Origin: Medicago truncatula
Taxonomy: Eukaryota > Streptophyta > Magnoliopsida > Fabales > Fabaceae
Length of the DNA: 64,000 nt
Assembly (NCBI RefSeq): GCF_003473485.1
Contig: NC_053043.1
Span: 18,292,001-18,356,000 of the forward strand
Direction of reading: 5' to 3'
Shown one piece after another: positions 25,801-38,949 of the stretch. Both the position numbers and the translations under genes were made by a program. How positions within the stretch are numbered: the stretch's first letter is position 1; each line of letters starts with the position of its first letter. The notes beneath the pieces are model-generated. The model was not told where the DNA came from, made no database searches, and saw only the letters and a program-made list of their open reading frames with translations.

Positions 25801-28800
25801 CCCACATGCATAAAACAAAATCCATTAACATATTTGAAAATATAGTCAATCAATAAGCAAAAGCGACAACTATATGAACCTATACAGAAAGTTCATCAAA
25901 CAACAGATAGAACAGATTAATGTATAAAACTAGATTTTATTTTTAGTACTTTCAGATGTGATTGTGATTACAAAAGAAAATAATTAATGAGATTAGTAAT
26001 GGCATAGTAAGCAGTAAGCGCCAATATTTCATGTGGAGGTAAAATAGATACTGCAATATCACTGGACAATCACAATGTCATGTACCTGCAGGAAGATTCG
26101 GAGCTTTCATACTGGTAGTACCGCAGGAGGGGCAAAACGGCATTTGGTAAACGCCTATCTTCTGACTGTTTGTTTGCTACCAAAGCATCACCATACGTAT
26201 TATTATCTTCAGCAATTGTAGGGCCAGATTCTTCTTTGGCAATCTTTCCATCAGTTTCAGGATGAATAGGCACAATATTGTCATCATCTGCTTCCACCTT
26301 AAGTGTATGCAGCTCCTCATTAATCATTTGTTTGTCTGGATGAATACCATCACCTTCAATGTTTTCAGGTAGGGAATTTATTAGGTTTGATTCAGAAGTT
26401 CTTGGATTCTCATCAAGTTTGTCTTCTGCAAGTCTATCATTCACCAAAACACACTCTGAATTTCCTTCTGAGTTTTCTTCCTCATAACTACCTTCAGCAA
26501 ATTCTAAATCTAAATACTCAACACTTTTTGTCAACCGCTCCAGCCTTTCTTGCATGAAGATGCTACAGAGATATCAACACAGTAAGATGAGTGAATGCCG
26601 TATAATTATTATAGCATACACTGACATGCTGGAAGGCAAACAATTCTGAAAATTAAAAAATAGCAATACAATGTGCATATGTCTTTGCATAATACAAATA
26701 TCAGACAAATACCCAGTTAACAAAACAGCATGACATTGTAGCTACTAAAAAACAACAATAACAAACAAGCCTTATACCACAATTTCAAGTTGCAACATGG
26801 ATCACTTAATTCATAAGGCTCTATCAAAAATCAAATTTTCAGTAAAACCACTTCGAGCAATGTCTGTAATAATGACTACTACTAATGCTTTCCAGGTCTT
26901 TCTTAGTTTATTTATGACACCAAAATTAGTAAAATCAGCAAGAGCAATGTCTTTTTTAGTGGCTTCTTCTAATGTTTTGTAATAAGTCTTGCTCAGTCTT
27001 TTTATAACACCAGAATTCTAAGAAGTGAAAAAATATTTCACTTTATTTTTCATTGAACGGAGAGTCTGATTCAATAGTTTGGAGTTGCTGTCATGTGACT
27101 ACAAGGTCAAATATCCGGATCATGGAATCAGCTTTCTACAAATATAAGGTCGGGGCTTGCCTACATTCGACCCAAAATAAAGTTTACTCCTTGCAAAAAA
27201 CAAAACTTCTGTCTCAACAACCTACACCTTAGCTCCAAGGAAGTTTGTACCACATTCAATTACTTCACAGCCAATATATGATTTGCATTCTCTTCACACA
27301 ACCAAATTTATATAACAACGAACTAAATCTTAGCTTTGTATAAGCTTGTAGTATTATTAATTACTTTACAATCAATATATCATTTGAATCAACTAAAATT
27401 TGGATGAAAAAAAGCCAAACTTTTCTCATTCCAGAACGTATGTTGCGTTTTCTTAAATTTGTGTTGGACCTAACCCCCTGAACAAAACTGGCTTGTAACG
27501 TAAAAGATGACCACTTTCACTATTCATATCATATCACTAACACCCAATATTGGACCTATGAAACGTGACTGAGGTGGTATGTCACTCAGGTGGCCCGAGG
27601 GGTTGGACTAATGGATCCAAGATAGACATATGATCCCATAATAAAATTTGTGTTAGACACAACTCAACCCAACAAAACTGACTTGAAAGGTGAGAATGCC
27701 CACAACTTATAACCAATATTCTCATTCCGACTATATCACTGTACATTGAGATTGTGTTTCAGCCAAACTATATGAGCTTCATGCCTTTTAAACACTGTTA
27801 ATTATATGATTTTTTCCAAGACTCAAACCTAGATTCAAGGTTTAGTGATTTAAGAAATATAGATATCATTTTATGTCACCTTCCGAAACTGAAAATGTTC
27901 ATATTAGTATTAGTATACTTGAGCAACCACACTGACAGCTCAATTTCACAAAACATACAGATTACAGAATACTTGCATATATAGATTTCAGAAAGCACTA
28001 AAGTCTAATCTCATATAACCAACCAAATCAGAAGTGTTTATTGGACACTCTTCTGCTTTGGAGCATGCATGACAGTGAGATTGCAAATATTCTAAAACAT
28101 AATACAAAAAATGAAAATGAGATTGCAAGTATTTCCAACATATCAACATTATTATCATAAAATACCTACCTGTTCAATACACTGAAGTGCAACTCAAAAA
28201 ATGGGAGCCTTGAAAGAATGCAGTAACATCTTTGTGTGGTTAATATATGGCGTCTCAAAGAAGAGTTGGATGGCTGCTTATCCGAAATCATAGATAGTAA
28301 CCCTGAGGGTTTATGCACCAGCTCTTCAACTAAGACACAACACCCATAAAGTGTTGAATTATCAGCACCCTATGGCATAAAGTAATACAAACATGTAATA
28401 CAGTCAGTACAGGAATGAGTAAAACATGAAAATAAACTATATAAAGGATGCTTATAAGTGAGTACAATATATTAAAAGTTTGAAGTTAAGGATCAACTAA
28501 ACAGATGAGAAGTGAATGGGTAACTTATGAACCACTCTCAACATTGTTAGACTAAATAAATTTTTACCAATAGCTCCTTTTCAGATATTTTCTAAAATAA
28601 TATTTGTTAAGAATAGTTTTAAAAATCCACTGGAGGAGGAAAATATTGAAAACGCAGATAAATAGTATTTTCCCATTATTCCAAAGCAATTGGATAAAAA
28701 AACATCCAAATCAAGAAAAAGTAAGAAAGTTGAAACAAAGTATAGATTGGATCTCTTCAGTTACCTGTAACCTAAATACAAAAGACAGATCCCTTTGTTT

Positions 28801-30994
28801 AAGGTGTTCCTGCAAAAATCAATATGCAAACATGACTATCAGTGTTTAAAACTTACAATATCCCTCCAGGCTCCAATTTAATCAAATAAATCAGCATTAA
28901 AACATATAAAAATATGAAATTTCGTTAAAAAAATATCACAAAATATGTGACAAAAACAAGTGATAACAAGCCAGTTGCAACACAAACAGTTACAAAGCCT
29001 TTAGAAAGGCAAGCTTTAGTGAAGAAAGCATAAATGGCTAGGAACCAGATTCTGAAACATGTTTTTTGTAGGTAAGGACAACCAGTGTAAGCATAATAAC
29101 TACTATATGTCTTCAATTTTAAGGAATAAAATTTAAATTCTTCACATTTTGAAGAACTAAGCAGCACGCAGGAGTAAAATGCCGTTGGTGCATAAGTTTA
29201 CAACTCTATTATACTATGTCTTTATACAAAGAAGTTGTTGATGTAGGTTATCAGATTGATAAAGAGATTTATCATTTCAGAGGATTTGTTAACTAATTAA
29301 AATATCAATCCAACTTTGACCTACAAAATGGTATGCATAACGAATAATATTTACGAAAGCATAATATTGCATAAATACCTGTCCGAAAAGAATTTCATTC
29401 AGTTCACTCATGGAAGGGGTTCTCTCAACAGCCTTAACCTGAAATCATATCCAGGAAAAAGAAAAAACCTAAGTAAAAGCTTCACAGAAGTTATTCACAT
29501 GAAAATGAATAAATATAAAGGCAAACAGGTATGTATTCCTACAGACAACACACTTACATTCACATGCTTGGACTAAAATCAACGCAATAATTTTAAATAC
29601 TGGAAATATGAATTATGATCATGATGATGCATTAGGATAAAGAGTTACTGTTAAGGTACTGATAGACAGTCGGTACCAAATCTAAGCAAACAAGTGATGT
29701 TCTCTTTACACTCTACCCTATCCCCACCCCATGCATCGTGGCCTTCGCATTTAAGTTATACCAAGAAGGCAGAAATTAAATTATTTGCTTACAAAATAAT
29801 GATAGCAATAAATTCAAACTCCTTTATAACGAAAGAAACTACAATAAAAGACAGACCGCCAGACAGACGGACACTAAAACTTGAAAACTTTCATGATATG
29901 AAATTGAGAGGAGAAAAACATATTCAAAAAGCTGTATTTTCCCAAGAGATAATCTGCTATAACATATATATTACTTTGCTAAAATAATTTCCCAATGCTA
30001 GAGGTAATCTGGGTTGATCTTACTCTTCTGAATATGGTACAAATGATGATTATTGTAATACTAATGATGTAAAAAGGATACTACTATGAGTAGACATAAA
30101 TGCTCATCAAGCTTAGACTAACCTCCAGACCTCCAGGGAAACAGAAAGAAAGAAGATCCTTTTCTTTAAGAGGCAGCTGCTTTTCTGGAGGGTAAACGAA
30201 TAAGACCTGGAAAGAGTTTTCATGATACTGATACGTTAGAAGACAGTGGTCAACGAAAGTTGTACTGGTCATAGTAGTAATACAGTATTAACATATAATT
30301 AGTACTAGTACCAGACACAATAAGAATGAATACAACAGTACTAACAACAATAACAACGATGATCATAACCTGAGGCTCAACATTGGGCTCGACACGGGAT
30401 TGATTCTGATAACCAAGTGCACTTCTCAATTTACCAGAGCCTTCAGACTTTCTAACAAAATATTGCCTTTGCAGTGCCTGAATGTCACAATTAGGATGAA
30501 GTCCAACAACCACCATGCTTTCATACAACTTTGTCGGCTCCTTCCAAGCCCTGTGATCCTAAGAAATCAAATACCAGGGAGTACATAAGTGTCCGGATTC
30601 AAAAAGATATCCTACGCTGAGAACCAGCTTAATTTTCATTTTAGTTTAAAGCAAAAGGGTGGGAATGAACAATTCAATCGGAAGACATTACATTGTACTG
30701 CAAATGAAAGTTTGCGGCCCATTGACGCTTCTGACTTGTCAAGATCTCCGGATTGTAATTTGCATATTTAACTTCCGGAGGACGAGAAAAGCCTTTAATC
30801 ATTTTGGTAACTTGATTCTGCAGCCTTTGAAGTTGACTGCCACCCTGTTCATTTTTCGACGAATATATCACCGACGGCCGTGGAGTATTCATAGCAGCAG
30901 CAACAGCTTTAGCCACATCTTCTGTTGTCTGCATAAAAAACGAAGCACCCCAACTAGGACCACTCATCTCTTCCTCCTTTGTTAATTTAGCCAT
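19886..30994 (-). CDS. DENN (AEX-3) domain protein, probable Rab GEF
   Basis: Eighteen coding exons: 30994-30692, 30558-30370, 30206-30123, 29438-29379, 28809-28765, 28369-28170, 26562-26086, 25386-25263, 25174-24977, 24856-24767, 23398-23336, 23104-23030, 22931-22881, 22543-22466, 21242-21108, 20818-20711, 20190-20125 and 19954-19886 (TAG). They join in frame to 804 residues, starting MAKLTKEEEMSGPSWGASFF. The upstream DENN part includes LFVYPPEKQLPLKEKD (about 165-192). Core DENN blocks are LYGCCVLVEELVHKP (about 235) and LTFFVGALLEKQIVVVCSNL (about 591-611) through MLDFLDAPVPYI. The downstream DENN part ends FVDTQLFSVYTDLILSYF. A poorly conserved acidic linker (about 294-453, exon 7) splits the core. 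The protein resembles Arabidopsis At5g35560. DENN proteins catalyse GDP/GTP exchange on Rab GTPases in membrane traffic; the Rab partner is unknown. The sequence looks intact. Confidence 0.92.
21287..22081. mobile_element. PIF/Harbinger-like MITE in DENN intron 14
   Basis: The left end GGGTCTGTTTGGTTAA and right end TTACCAAACAGAGCC are inverted repeats, flanked by TTA on both sides (21284-21286 and 22082-22084). The 795-bp body has repeated 'agcttatagctta' words near each end and long T runs, with no coding capacity. The TTA duplication is typical of PIF/Harbinger MITEs. It is related to the copies at 48528-49373 and 55879-56739 but more diverged. Confidence 0.8.
23595..24680 (+). mobile_element. 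LTR-retrotransposon-derived insertion in DENN intron 10
   Basis: The intron between exons 10 and 11 contains a block of different, T-rich and slightly more GC-rich sequence. Its right end, 24561-24680, looks like a 120-bp 3' LTR: it begins TGTTAGAATAT, ends TTCAACA and is preceded by a purine tract (GAGAGAGAG). The left limit, near TGTTAGATTATG at 23595, has GATGT before it against GATTT after 24680, a near 5-bp duplication. A full 5' LTR or primer-binding site was not found and no protein is encoded. It lies opposite to the host gene. Confidence 0.45.
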
Positions 30995-31003
30995 CTTTTC
31001 CTA

Positions 31004-32080
31004 CCTAAACAAAACAAACAGAATCAGATAAACAATTAACAACAATACTAACCAATGATGCACTGAGCCACTGACACAAACATAGACATGAACACGGACA
31101 CCAGACACGACACTGACATATGCATCGATGTCGGTACTAATTTAAGAAAATAAATTAATTAAACATAATCACATGAGTCAGTGTTGAACATTGACATGCC
31201 TTTGATCAGAGTTGTCAGTGCTACAGAGATACAAACATTGGCGGATTAAAAACAAAAAAACAGATCCAGATAAGCGATTTCTGTTGGAAACAGATTAAAT
31301 TAAAAACAAAATTATGGAAAGAATTAAAGGTACAAGCAATCCAAAATCAATTATGAATAACTAAACAAAAGAAAACAAATTAAAGTAAAGTATATGGTGA
31401 CAGCTATGTAGAACACCTAACAAGTACACTTACAAGTCATCAAAAACTTCATCAAGTCACACTCAAAAATTAATTTTTTTTTTAAAGACACACTAAAAAA
31501 AGACAAAAATTAATATTTGATTTCATAAACATAGAAAAAAATGGAATCTAGCATACATGGGTCCCACAAAATTGTATCCTTTCATCTCTCTCAAAGCTTG
31601 TACATAAAACTTAGCTTCAAAACGCAGGCTTAAGTAAATATTTAAAATAAAAATTGATATTTTTGGCCCTAATAACATACATGGATTCATCAAAAAGCTA
31701 CAACAGTAACTGAAAAACATAAGAGAGTAAAACCCCAAAAAGTAAAATTGAATTGAATTGAAGCAGACGTTGAAAATGAAAAGATGATGAAATTGAAAGG
31801 ATCGTTTCTAATTTTAGGGTTGGAAATTGAAAAAGATGAAACTGACCTTGAATTGATGAAATAATAACGGAAAGGAAAAAGGAAGAATAAGAGAAAAGGT
31901 GTGAGAATCTGAGATGATGATGATAGATAAAAAAAAGGAGGATGGAAGCGTGTATATGAATGAAACGAAAAAGGGTATAAAATTAAAAGCTTTTAATTAT
32001 TTGGAATGGGAAACATCAAGAAACAAGAAAAAAGGGGTTCTTCTCTTGTTTGTTTGGAGGGAGAGAACAGAAGAGAATTA
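31004..32080 (-). promoter_or_regulatory. Probable DENN gene 5' UTR intron and leader exon
   Basis: On the minus strand a good donor (CAAG followed by GTCAG, at 31847/31846) and an acceptor (TTTAG before GTAGG, at 31005) lie upstream of the start codon at 30994. They suggest a leader exon ending at 31847 and an intron of about 840 bp. Plant leader introns often raise expression. The transcription start is not determined. The intron carries a GACAC-rich repeat at about 31070-31140. Confidence 0.5.
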
Positions 32081-32280
32081 GGGTATCCACTTTTTTATTT
32101 TTCAGGTACTTTTTATTCCTCGGAGAATTAAATACATGATAAAAAATAAATAAAAAATAGTACTTATGTAAAAAAAAATATTCAACAATAATACGAGGAT
32201 TTGTTTTGCCATCAAAAAAATATATTACATTTATGTGTAATTAGTTTTTTTAGGGGAATCAATATTTTTTTATAGGGTTT

Positions 32281-32452
32281 TGTTAACGAGTGTCTTCGGG
32301 ACACTTTTTAAGCATACCAAAACAAGCAATTATTCTTTAAAAAAATAGAATATTTCAATTTCCAATGCATTGATTATACGCATTTTTATAAATACTTGCT
32401 ACTTGTAGTATTGTATTTAAAGAGTGTCCCGAGGACACTCGTTAACATTTTC
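32281..32452. mobile_element. MITE with palindromic ends
   Basis: The ends read GTTAACGAGTGTC at the left and GACACTCGTTAAC at the right. Each end is itself a small palindrome around TCGGGACAC or GTCCCGAGGACAC. A sister copy lies at 36289-36452 with the same internal phrase ('caatgcattgatta'). There is no coding capacity. Confidence 0.7.
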
Positions 32453-32515
32453 TTTTTTTATAACATATGTAATTAGTAATTGATATATTTATACCATATA
32501 TATGAGAATGGGAAA

Positions 32516-32690
32516 TGTTAATGAGTATTCAAGAGTATTGATTAAAGTGTTAAAATTAGTATGTTTGCATTGAAAAAATTGTGTAATTATTGATAAAATA
32601 AAATTAGAAGTTTATATTTTCAAGACAAATTTTTCATTAAAGTATTCCTTAATTAATGCCCAAGGCGCTGGTTAGCAAGACTCAAGGAGA
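32516..32690 (-). mobile_element. Diverged MITE copy
   Basis: Read on the minus strand this matches the outer parts of 52463-53065: 'gagtcttgctaacc', then 'ttaaggaat', 'gaaaatataaactt', and at the far end 'ttaatcaatactcttgaata'. It shows what the 52463-53065 element looked like without its insertion. No gene lies here. Confidence 0.55.
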
Positions 32691-32699
32691 AAATAGGGA

Positions 32700-33353
32700 T
32701 TATACTGATTTTTTTAACTTCCAATTATATCTACGAAGGAATTTGCATAGAAAAACATAATATAAGAATTTATATTATATTGTTTGTGTTATTGAAAAAT
32801 ACAAGAATAATTTGATTTTTGAATAAAAAAATATTATCTTCGTCCATGTATACAAGACCCTTTCGTCAATATCACAATAATTAAGAAAGTTAATATTTGT
32901 ATTAAAGTTGTTTGTGATCACTATTGTTTTTACAATTTTATCATTTAAGAGAGTTAGTTAGTTTATGTTTTCAAAGTGATATTTATTGTTGATTGAAAGA
33001 AAAAGATGTATAATAAAAATGGGTATATAAGTAAATAAATAATTAATATAGTTGGAAATAACAAATGACTTTTAACCCTGAAAAAAAAAAGGACTCTTAT
33101 AAAAAAGGATAAAAAAAATTCTCAAAAAAATCTTTTTTTTTTAGGATGGAGATCTTATAATTAAGGACAGAGATCGTATAATTTATTACGATATGAAAAT
33201 GCAACATATTTATACCTATAATTTAAATTAAAACCAAATTAATTTTAATCGAAACATAATTTCTTTTTTACAAATCAAAATTAATTTTTTTAAAAAGTAA
33301 TATTTATAATTTATGTAAATTAAGGTAATAAAATGAAAAGAGAAATGTCATTA
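32700..33353. other. AT-rich intergenic DNA
   Basis: No gene or clear element is seen; A/T homopolymer runs dominate. Confidence 0.5.
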
Positions 33354-33436
33354 ATTTTTTTTTTTTAATATCCGAGATTCGAATCCTAAACTTTATATAT
33401 AATAATTGTCATTACGAACTAAGTTAAACTGAGGAC
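33354..33436 (-). mobile_element. Degenerate SINE fragment
   Basis: On the minus strand it shows a decayed A box (AACTTAGTTCGTAATGAC) and a B-box-like region (GGATTCGAATCTCGG) followed by a poly-A tail (T run at the left). It is the same type as 40647-40734. Target duplication was not resolved. Confidence 0.55.
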
Positions 33437-33799
33437 AAAAATATCACTAAGTTGGTGTACTAGGAGTAATATATAAAAAAAGATAAAGTCAAATATATTT
33501 ATGATAACTTTGGAAATTGGAAAAGGTCCGTGTAGGAAGAAATATGATAGTGGATGAATGAATGAATTATCTTGAATTGAATTGAATATAATAATATAAT
33601 GGTTGAAACGGTAGTGGGTGAAAATAGATAGAAGTAGAAGAACAACCCCTTGGCTTGTCATGTGAATTTTTAGCAGAAAAGGAAGTTGAACCCTCGTGCG
33701 TGCGTGTCGAAACCAAACCAGTTTTGTATTGGATGCTGCCGACTACGCCTCTTGCCCTTTTCACACTTCTTTTCTCACTACAAACATCCTCTTCCTTAG

Positions 33800-34110
33800 G
33801 AAGATCTTGTTTTTAAATTTAAAATTTTGATATTTACGTTTTTTCAATTTCGTTTCTATAAACATTTGAGTTTTTGGTTTTCATCCCTATGAACATTTCG
33901 TCAGCAATTTTTGCCAACTCAGAAACTGCCACGTGTGTCTCCGTTATCCATCAATGCTTTTTTGTTGACGGAACCTGACAGCAGGGATGATTTCCAAAAG
34001 GTTTTGAAATTACATGGGTTGTTTTAGAACAAAAAAACTTACAGGGACTAAAACCAAAAACACACTAAATTACAGGGACCTTTTACATATTTAAGCCTTT
34101 TTTTTTTTAC
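33800..34110. repeat. Legume TIR-type repeat remnant
   Basis: The right end contains 'acagggactaaaaccaaaaa' and 'ttacagggacc', and the left end holds the inverse words 'tttttggttttcatccct'. Inverted copies about 250 bases apart suggest a non-autonomous TIR element. A one-sided fragment of a similar repeat occurs at about 43380-43475. Ends are not fixed. Confidence 0.5.
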
Positions 34111-36288
34111 CAAATATTGGTCTTGGGGGGCCAAAACCTGCTACAATTGCAAAACTTAAGAGGCGATTTTGTAGTTTTTTCTTAGGGGTCAAAATCGCAA
34201 CTTCGTAAAAGTTGGGGGCGAAAACTTTTTTCTATCATAATATCAGCTTTTTAGCATGTAATTCAAAACTTTGGGTCATAATAGAGGTCCGATGTATTTC
34301 TTTGGTTATTTTTTTGAATTCTTTGCATATTGACTCGTGTTCACTCAGTACACCATAACTTGGTATGTGTTTATCAAATTGATGTATGTGAGTATATGTT
34401 AGGAAAGTTAAGAAGCATAGCTACAACTCTCATGTTGATGATCAAAAATGTGAATCTCTTAAGCAGTATAGTTGATTACAGTTTTGGGACACTTGTTTTG
34501 CACATTTGGATCTTGTTCAGGCTCAGTTTTGCTAAATTGTGTTAAGTTTGTTTAATGTACATAGGAAACATGTAAGTAAATTTAATTACAATTATTCCTC
34601 TTATTTCTCACAATAAGACAGTACTCTCACCTATCATATGCTTCGATTTTGTAAAAGCCAAAGCTCTAGATATTATTAAATTAAGCTACCCGGTCCAATT
34701 ATAATAATCCTAATCAATTGATTTGGATATCTTATAACTAACAATAATCCTAAGCACTGTTAAAATAAAATGAAAATGAAAGGTGGGTCAACTTGTTGTG
34801 GTGCATGATGATGTAAAACACACGCAGATTTGGTCTTATGGTCAAAAGTTGCTAAATTTAACGTAGAAAAGTCACATGTGTTGTTTCTTTTTCCTTTATA
34901 CTTAACCAATATTTTATTTACTTTATTCATTCCTAGTTGAAAAATAGCTATAAAAAAATATCAATTTATAGTGGTTAAGTTTTCCATTTCCTTATAAAAT
35001 TTTGAAGACAACAAAAAGAAAATTTCAATTTCTTGGGCATGCAAGGAGACTCATGACTAAGAATATTGAAGGCATGCTACTTTCTAGTTATTTATCATGG
35101 AACTAATCTTATGGTCCCATCTATTAGTTAGGTCCAGATTTATTTCACAAATGGACAACCTCTATTATTTTCTTTGAATATTTTTCTCTAGCTATGGATA
35201 AACAAAGAAATGAGCAATGACGTAACATGACTATGATGAGAGTGACCAAAGCTTGTTTGTAGTTGTGGGGTTTATGGTGATGGTCCACAATTTGTTGATC
35301 CTCATCCCCTTAAGTGATTATTGAGGAGCGACATGATTGCATTAACAAATCAACAGACAAACATGCATTAGGAGAAACCTCATTTTCTCTCGTACTCTGT
35401 CACTTATATTGTGCTACTATTGTTAATAGCATTATTGTGGGTTTGACACAAATACTTGAACCTTATGCTCATACACATTATGACATATTTAAGTTCATAA
35501 TTGTCTAGTTAGTATATTATATGAAGAAAAAAAAATGAAAATTTTGTTGTAAATAATCAATAAAATTGGTAATTCTAGAATTATCAAGGATGTAAATTTA
35601 CACAACTTTTTTTTTTTGAGGGAAAAAAATCTAAACTACACCTAGAGAGAAATTTACACAAAACTCTAATTTAGACTATAATCTAATAAATACTGGCAGT
35701 TTCGATCTCGTCTATCAATCTGAGATCGAACGATTAAAATTAAAAAACACATCTTTAGTTAAAGTGGTCTTGATTGTTGATTTAAGATCGGAAGATTGAC
35801 GTCGATTAAATGTCATGTTGTAACTATATGAAATCTAATTCAGTCCTGATTTTATAGTTTTTAAGAATTACTTGTAGACTTTTTATGGAAAACAAAGATG
35901 AACTCTCTATATATTTTTTTGTTGTTGTTGAGGATTAATCGGACCAAGGAGGCAAGGACAAACAAATTTCTCAAAAAAAGAACTTTTATGTGTTGGCCAA
36001 GGGTGAACCAAACAGATGCCCTTTCTGTCCCAGACAATACTCATGAAGCCAATTTTAAATAATTGAGTTTGGCCATTAATGTAATAAAAATCTAATTTTG
36101 AGAACAGCTGCTCTTCTCTCCCATAAGAAACTTATAAAGCCAATTTTAAATTATTTAGTTTGGCCAATAATCTAATTTTTATACGAGATATGTTATTTGT
36201 ACAACTATTTCGTAAACAATTTATGGGACATCCAACGATACACATAAATTTATTGATACAAAAACCAAAACAATAAAGTTCCGAGTCT
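34111..36288. other. Gene-free region
   Basis: No coding gene is recognised. A local duplication of about 45 bases ('agccaattttaaat' with 'gtttggcca') lies at 36050-36180. Short open frames are isolated and show no family features. Confidence 0.5.
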
Positions 36289-36452
36289 TGTTAACGAGTG
36301 TCTCCGGAACACTCTTTAAACATTATAAAATAAGTAATTATTCTTCATAAAAGTCAAATATTTCGATTTTCAATGCATTGATTAAATACATTTTCATAAA
36401 TACTTACTACTCAAGGTCGTTAAAAAAATACTTCGAGGACATTCGTTAACAT
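36289..36452. mobile_element. MITE, sister copy of 32281-32452
   Basis: It starts GTTAACGAGTGTCTCCGG and ends ACATTCGTTAAC. Internal words 'aagtaattattctt' and 'caatgcattgatta' match the copy at 32281-32452. No coding capacity. Confidence 0.65.
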
Positions 36453-38053
36453 TTCTCTTCTTTCTATCCCTTGTACATGTTTATTTTCCTTCAGATTTCC
36501 TCATTACCCATCTAGTTTGCTTTTGTTGAAGTAAATGGAAGTGAATTAGATGTTCTTGTTAGATTTGGACTAACAAATGCATGGTAGAAAATTCACCAAA
36601 GAGAACAACCATATAGAGCATAAGGAGCATACACTTGAGAATATCTTAATATAGTTTTTAAAAGATTCCAGCCAAGGACATGTAGCTCATTCATTGCTGC
36701 AGATACACCTGCAGTCACCAAAGAGATATCAATGCAAATGGATAATGGATTAGACTTGAGGAAGGCAATGCAGCATAGATTAATAACATGCCAAAAATGA
36801 CTCATCAACTATGAAAGTTTTCATTTTGTACTTTGCTTAAGTGTGTGACTAGAGGTAAGAAATTTATTATGCAACCCAACCAAGACCCATAGCACAGTAC
36901 TGTTGAAAGTAGTAAGAAAATAGAAAAATGTTAATGCAATTTGTTCTTGCAACATAACTTTCTTTCCATATACACACATTTTCACAAGACTAGTAGGCAG
37001 ACCAATCTTGATTTTTTTTTTGTTTGTTTGTTATTTTCCATATGGAGAGGTTTGCTAGAAATTTATTATGGATCAATAGTAAATACTTAAATTGATCGAG
37101 AAAAAACATGAAGACCTATTTGATCATGAATAAATGAAAAGTATCGATTTGGTCTTCTTAAACTTCAAATATTGTCAAAAGTATATGAAAGGACTAAAAT
37201 GTCCTTGAAAATAATCCTGAATATGACCAATTTGACTCAAATTTAAAATTTTAGAGGACTCAATTGTCACTTTTCGTTTCTAAGGATCAAATAGGTCTTC
37301 ATGTTTTTTTGGGACGACCAATTTGGACCTTTACTCTTTCTATAATTGATAATATCCATATATTCATGTGCTAATTTTTAGAAAATCAATTTAGAACTTT
37401 TTACAAACATTTGTCTAAAGTTCCCAAATGAAGTAAAGCTCTTAAACTACTTGAAAAACTGATTTTGACACAGTGTAACCGGTTACATGTTTGAATTTTT
37501 AGAAGCATTTTGAAACGTTAAAGTGTTAGCAGTCACACACTAAATGGTGACGGGTTACCACTTATTGAAAATCGTTTCATGAATCAACATGTTTCAAATT
37601 CATTCCTTTTCACGTTAAACCTTTCTAGAAACTTTCAATATCTCAATTGTGAATTTCAATATCACTTTCATTCTCAAACTTTCATTTTCTTGTCTTCGAA
37701 AAACTTTGTCCATTTTTAACAATCATAAAAAAAGTTTTTTTAGCATTAAAGTCCTTATTTGTTAGGTGATATTTGATAATGATTACAACCATACAAATTT
37801 ATTCTTCAATTACTTTGTTGTAAAGTTTCTTACTATTATTGATGAGAATTGTTGTCAAGATAGTGGGATGCTATCTTGCGTATGTTAGAAACATTGTTAG
37901 AGGTTTTGGGATGAGATTGCCCTGTAACAAAAATTCTAACATAGTGAAATTCCTTCACGCGGTGTAAAGAAAGTGAATGTACTTATAGGGAAAGCACTAT
38001 AAGTTCCTTGTGTTCTTTCCGTTTCCGTTGATCTATTTATTTTTCCGCACTTT
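36453..38053. other. Gene-free region
   Basis: No gene recognised. A 71-codon minus-strand frame at 36593-36808 has no identifiable family. Sequence near 37050-37340 and 37720-38050 has the look of old repeat-derived DNA without definable ends. Confidence 0.45.
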
Positions 38054-38240
38054 CATTCAAACCTCCATAATAAGTTTCCGAAAATTATCAAGAAACACTA
38101 ACCACTCGAAAATAATCCGAAAAAGTAAAAAACATAAGAGAGGGGGTGGGGTGAATTAGGTTTTCGGATTTATTGAATATTTTTCAGAGTTTAGTGTTTT
38201 TGATATTCTTTTTGGAAAATTTATTATGAAGGTTTGAATG
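38054..38240. repeat. Inverted repeat with short loop
   Basis: Arms of about 70-80 bases (38054-38122 and 38161-38240) are imperfect reverse complements, for example 'cattcaaacctccataat' against 'attatgaaggtttgaatg'. They are separated by about 38 bases including AGAGGGGGTGGGGTGAATTA. Transcribed, it would fold into a long hairpin. It is probably a small MITE or foldback remnant. Confidence 0.7.
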
Positions 38241-38624
38241 GAATTATAGTGGAAAATAAAATCGTATTTTTAGTCTCTTTAAAATTTTCAATCAACATTT
38301 TTAATTCCTAAAAAAAAATTCTATCAACATTTGTAGTCCCTCTAAAAATCTTACATCAACATTTAAAATGTCACAAGGACTTCTTTTTTTTTTTTTTGAA
38401 AGATGAAACTGTCACAATGACTAAAAATGAGATTTTATTTTGTAGAAATTAAAAATAAAATTCAAAATATTTATACACATCATTTCCTTAATTAACTCTA
38501 AAATTTATTGCAACTAAACACGGATTAATTTTCTCACATGCTTCATACCATTTCAAAGAAGAAAATGTAAAATTAATCAAATTTGCAGGAAAGCCATCAA
38601 TGAAAAGCATGTATTGTTCATTAA

Positions 38625-38629
38625 GCGGG

Positions 38630-38672
<43 letters not shown>

Positions 38673-38697
38673 GCGTGTTCGATCCACGCTCACCGCA
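38625..38697 (+). tRNA. trnF-GAA: tRNA-Phe (GAA)
   Basis: A 73-base tRNA with a seven-pair acceptor stem (GCGGGGA with TCACCGC plus discriminator A). The D arm contains the A box TAGCTCAGTTGG, the anticodon is GAA at 38658-38660 in loop CTGAAGA, and the T arm contains the B box GTTCGATCC. No intron and no encoded CCA, as expected for a nuclear gene. A T5 run at 38702-38706 is a pol III terminator. It matches the standard plant nuclear tRNA-Phe and looks functional. Confidence 0.96.
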
Positions 38698-38940
38698 AGC
38701 ATTTTTACTTTTGTTAGTTTTCATTAGGATTGAAAATTTCAATGGAATACTACTAGTTTTCATTCAAGTAGATCATCCTTATAGAGTATGATGCTTTTAT
38801 CTACGCAACTCCATAGCGTTTATCCAATGTTTGACACACGTTAGTTTGGGACTGCGACACAACACTGACACATGCAATTACATTGAATCATGTCATTTTA
38901 TCAAATAATTATTGCGTGTGTGTTCCTGTCCATGCTTCAT
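38698..38940. repeat. GACAC-rich repeat downstream of tRNA-Phe
   Basis: Words such as 'gacacacgttagtttgggac' and 'cgacacaacactgacacatg' match the scattered GACAC-rich family seen also in CTR9 intron 7, the DENN leader intron and near 61460. Ends are not fixed. Confidence 0.45.
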
Positions 38941-38949
38941 AGTGTTAGC

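Noticed and set aside
26070..26555. A 161-codon frame that could look like a separate acidic protein
   Set aside because: It is exon 7 of the DENN gene, joined in phase to exons on both sides.
36593..36808. A 71-codon minus-strand frame
   Set aside because: No splice context, domain or repeat relation could be found; kept only as unexplained.
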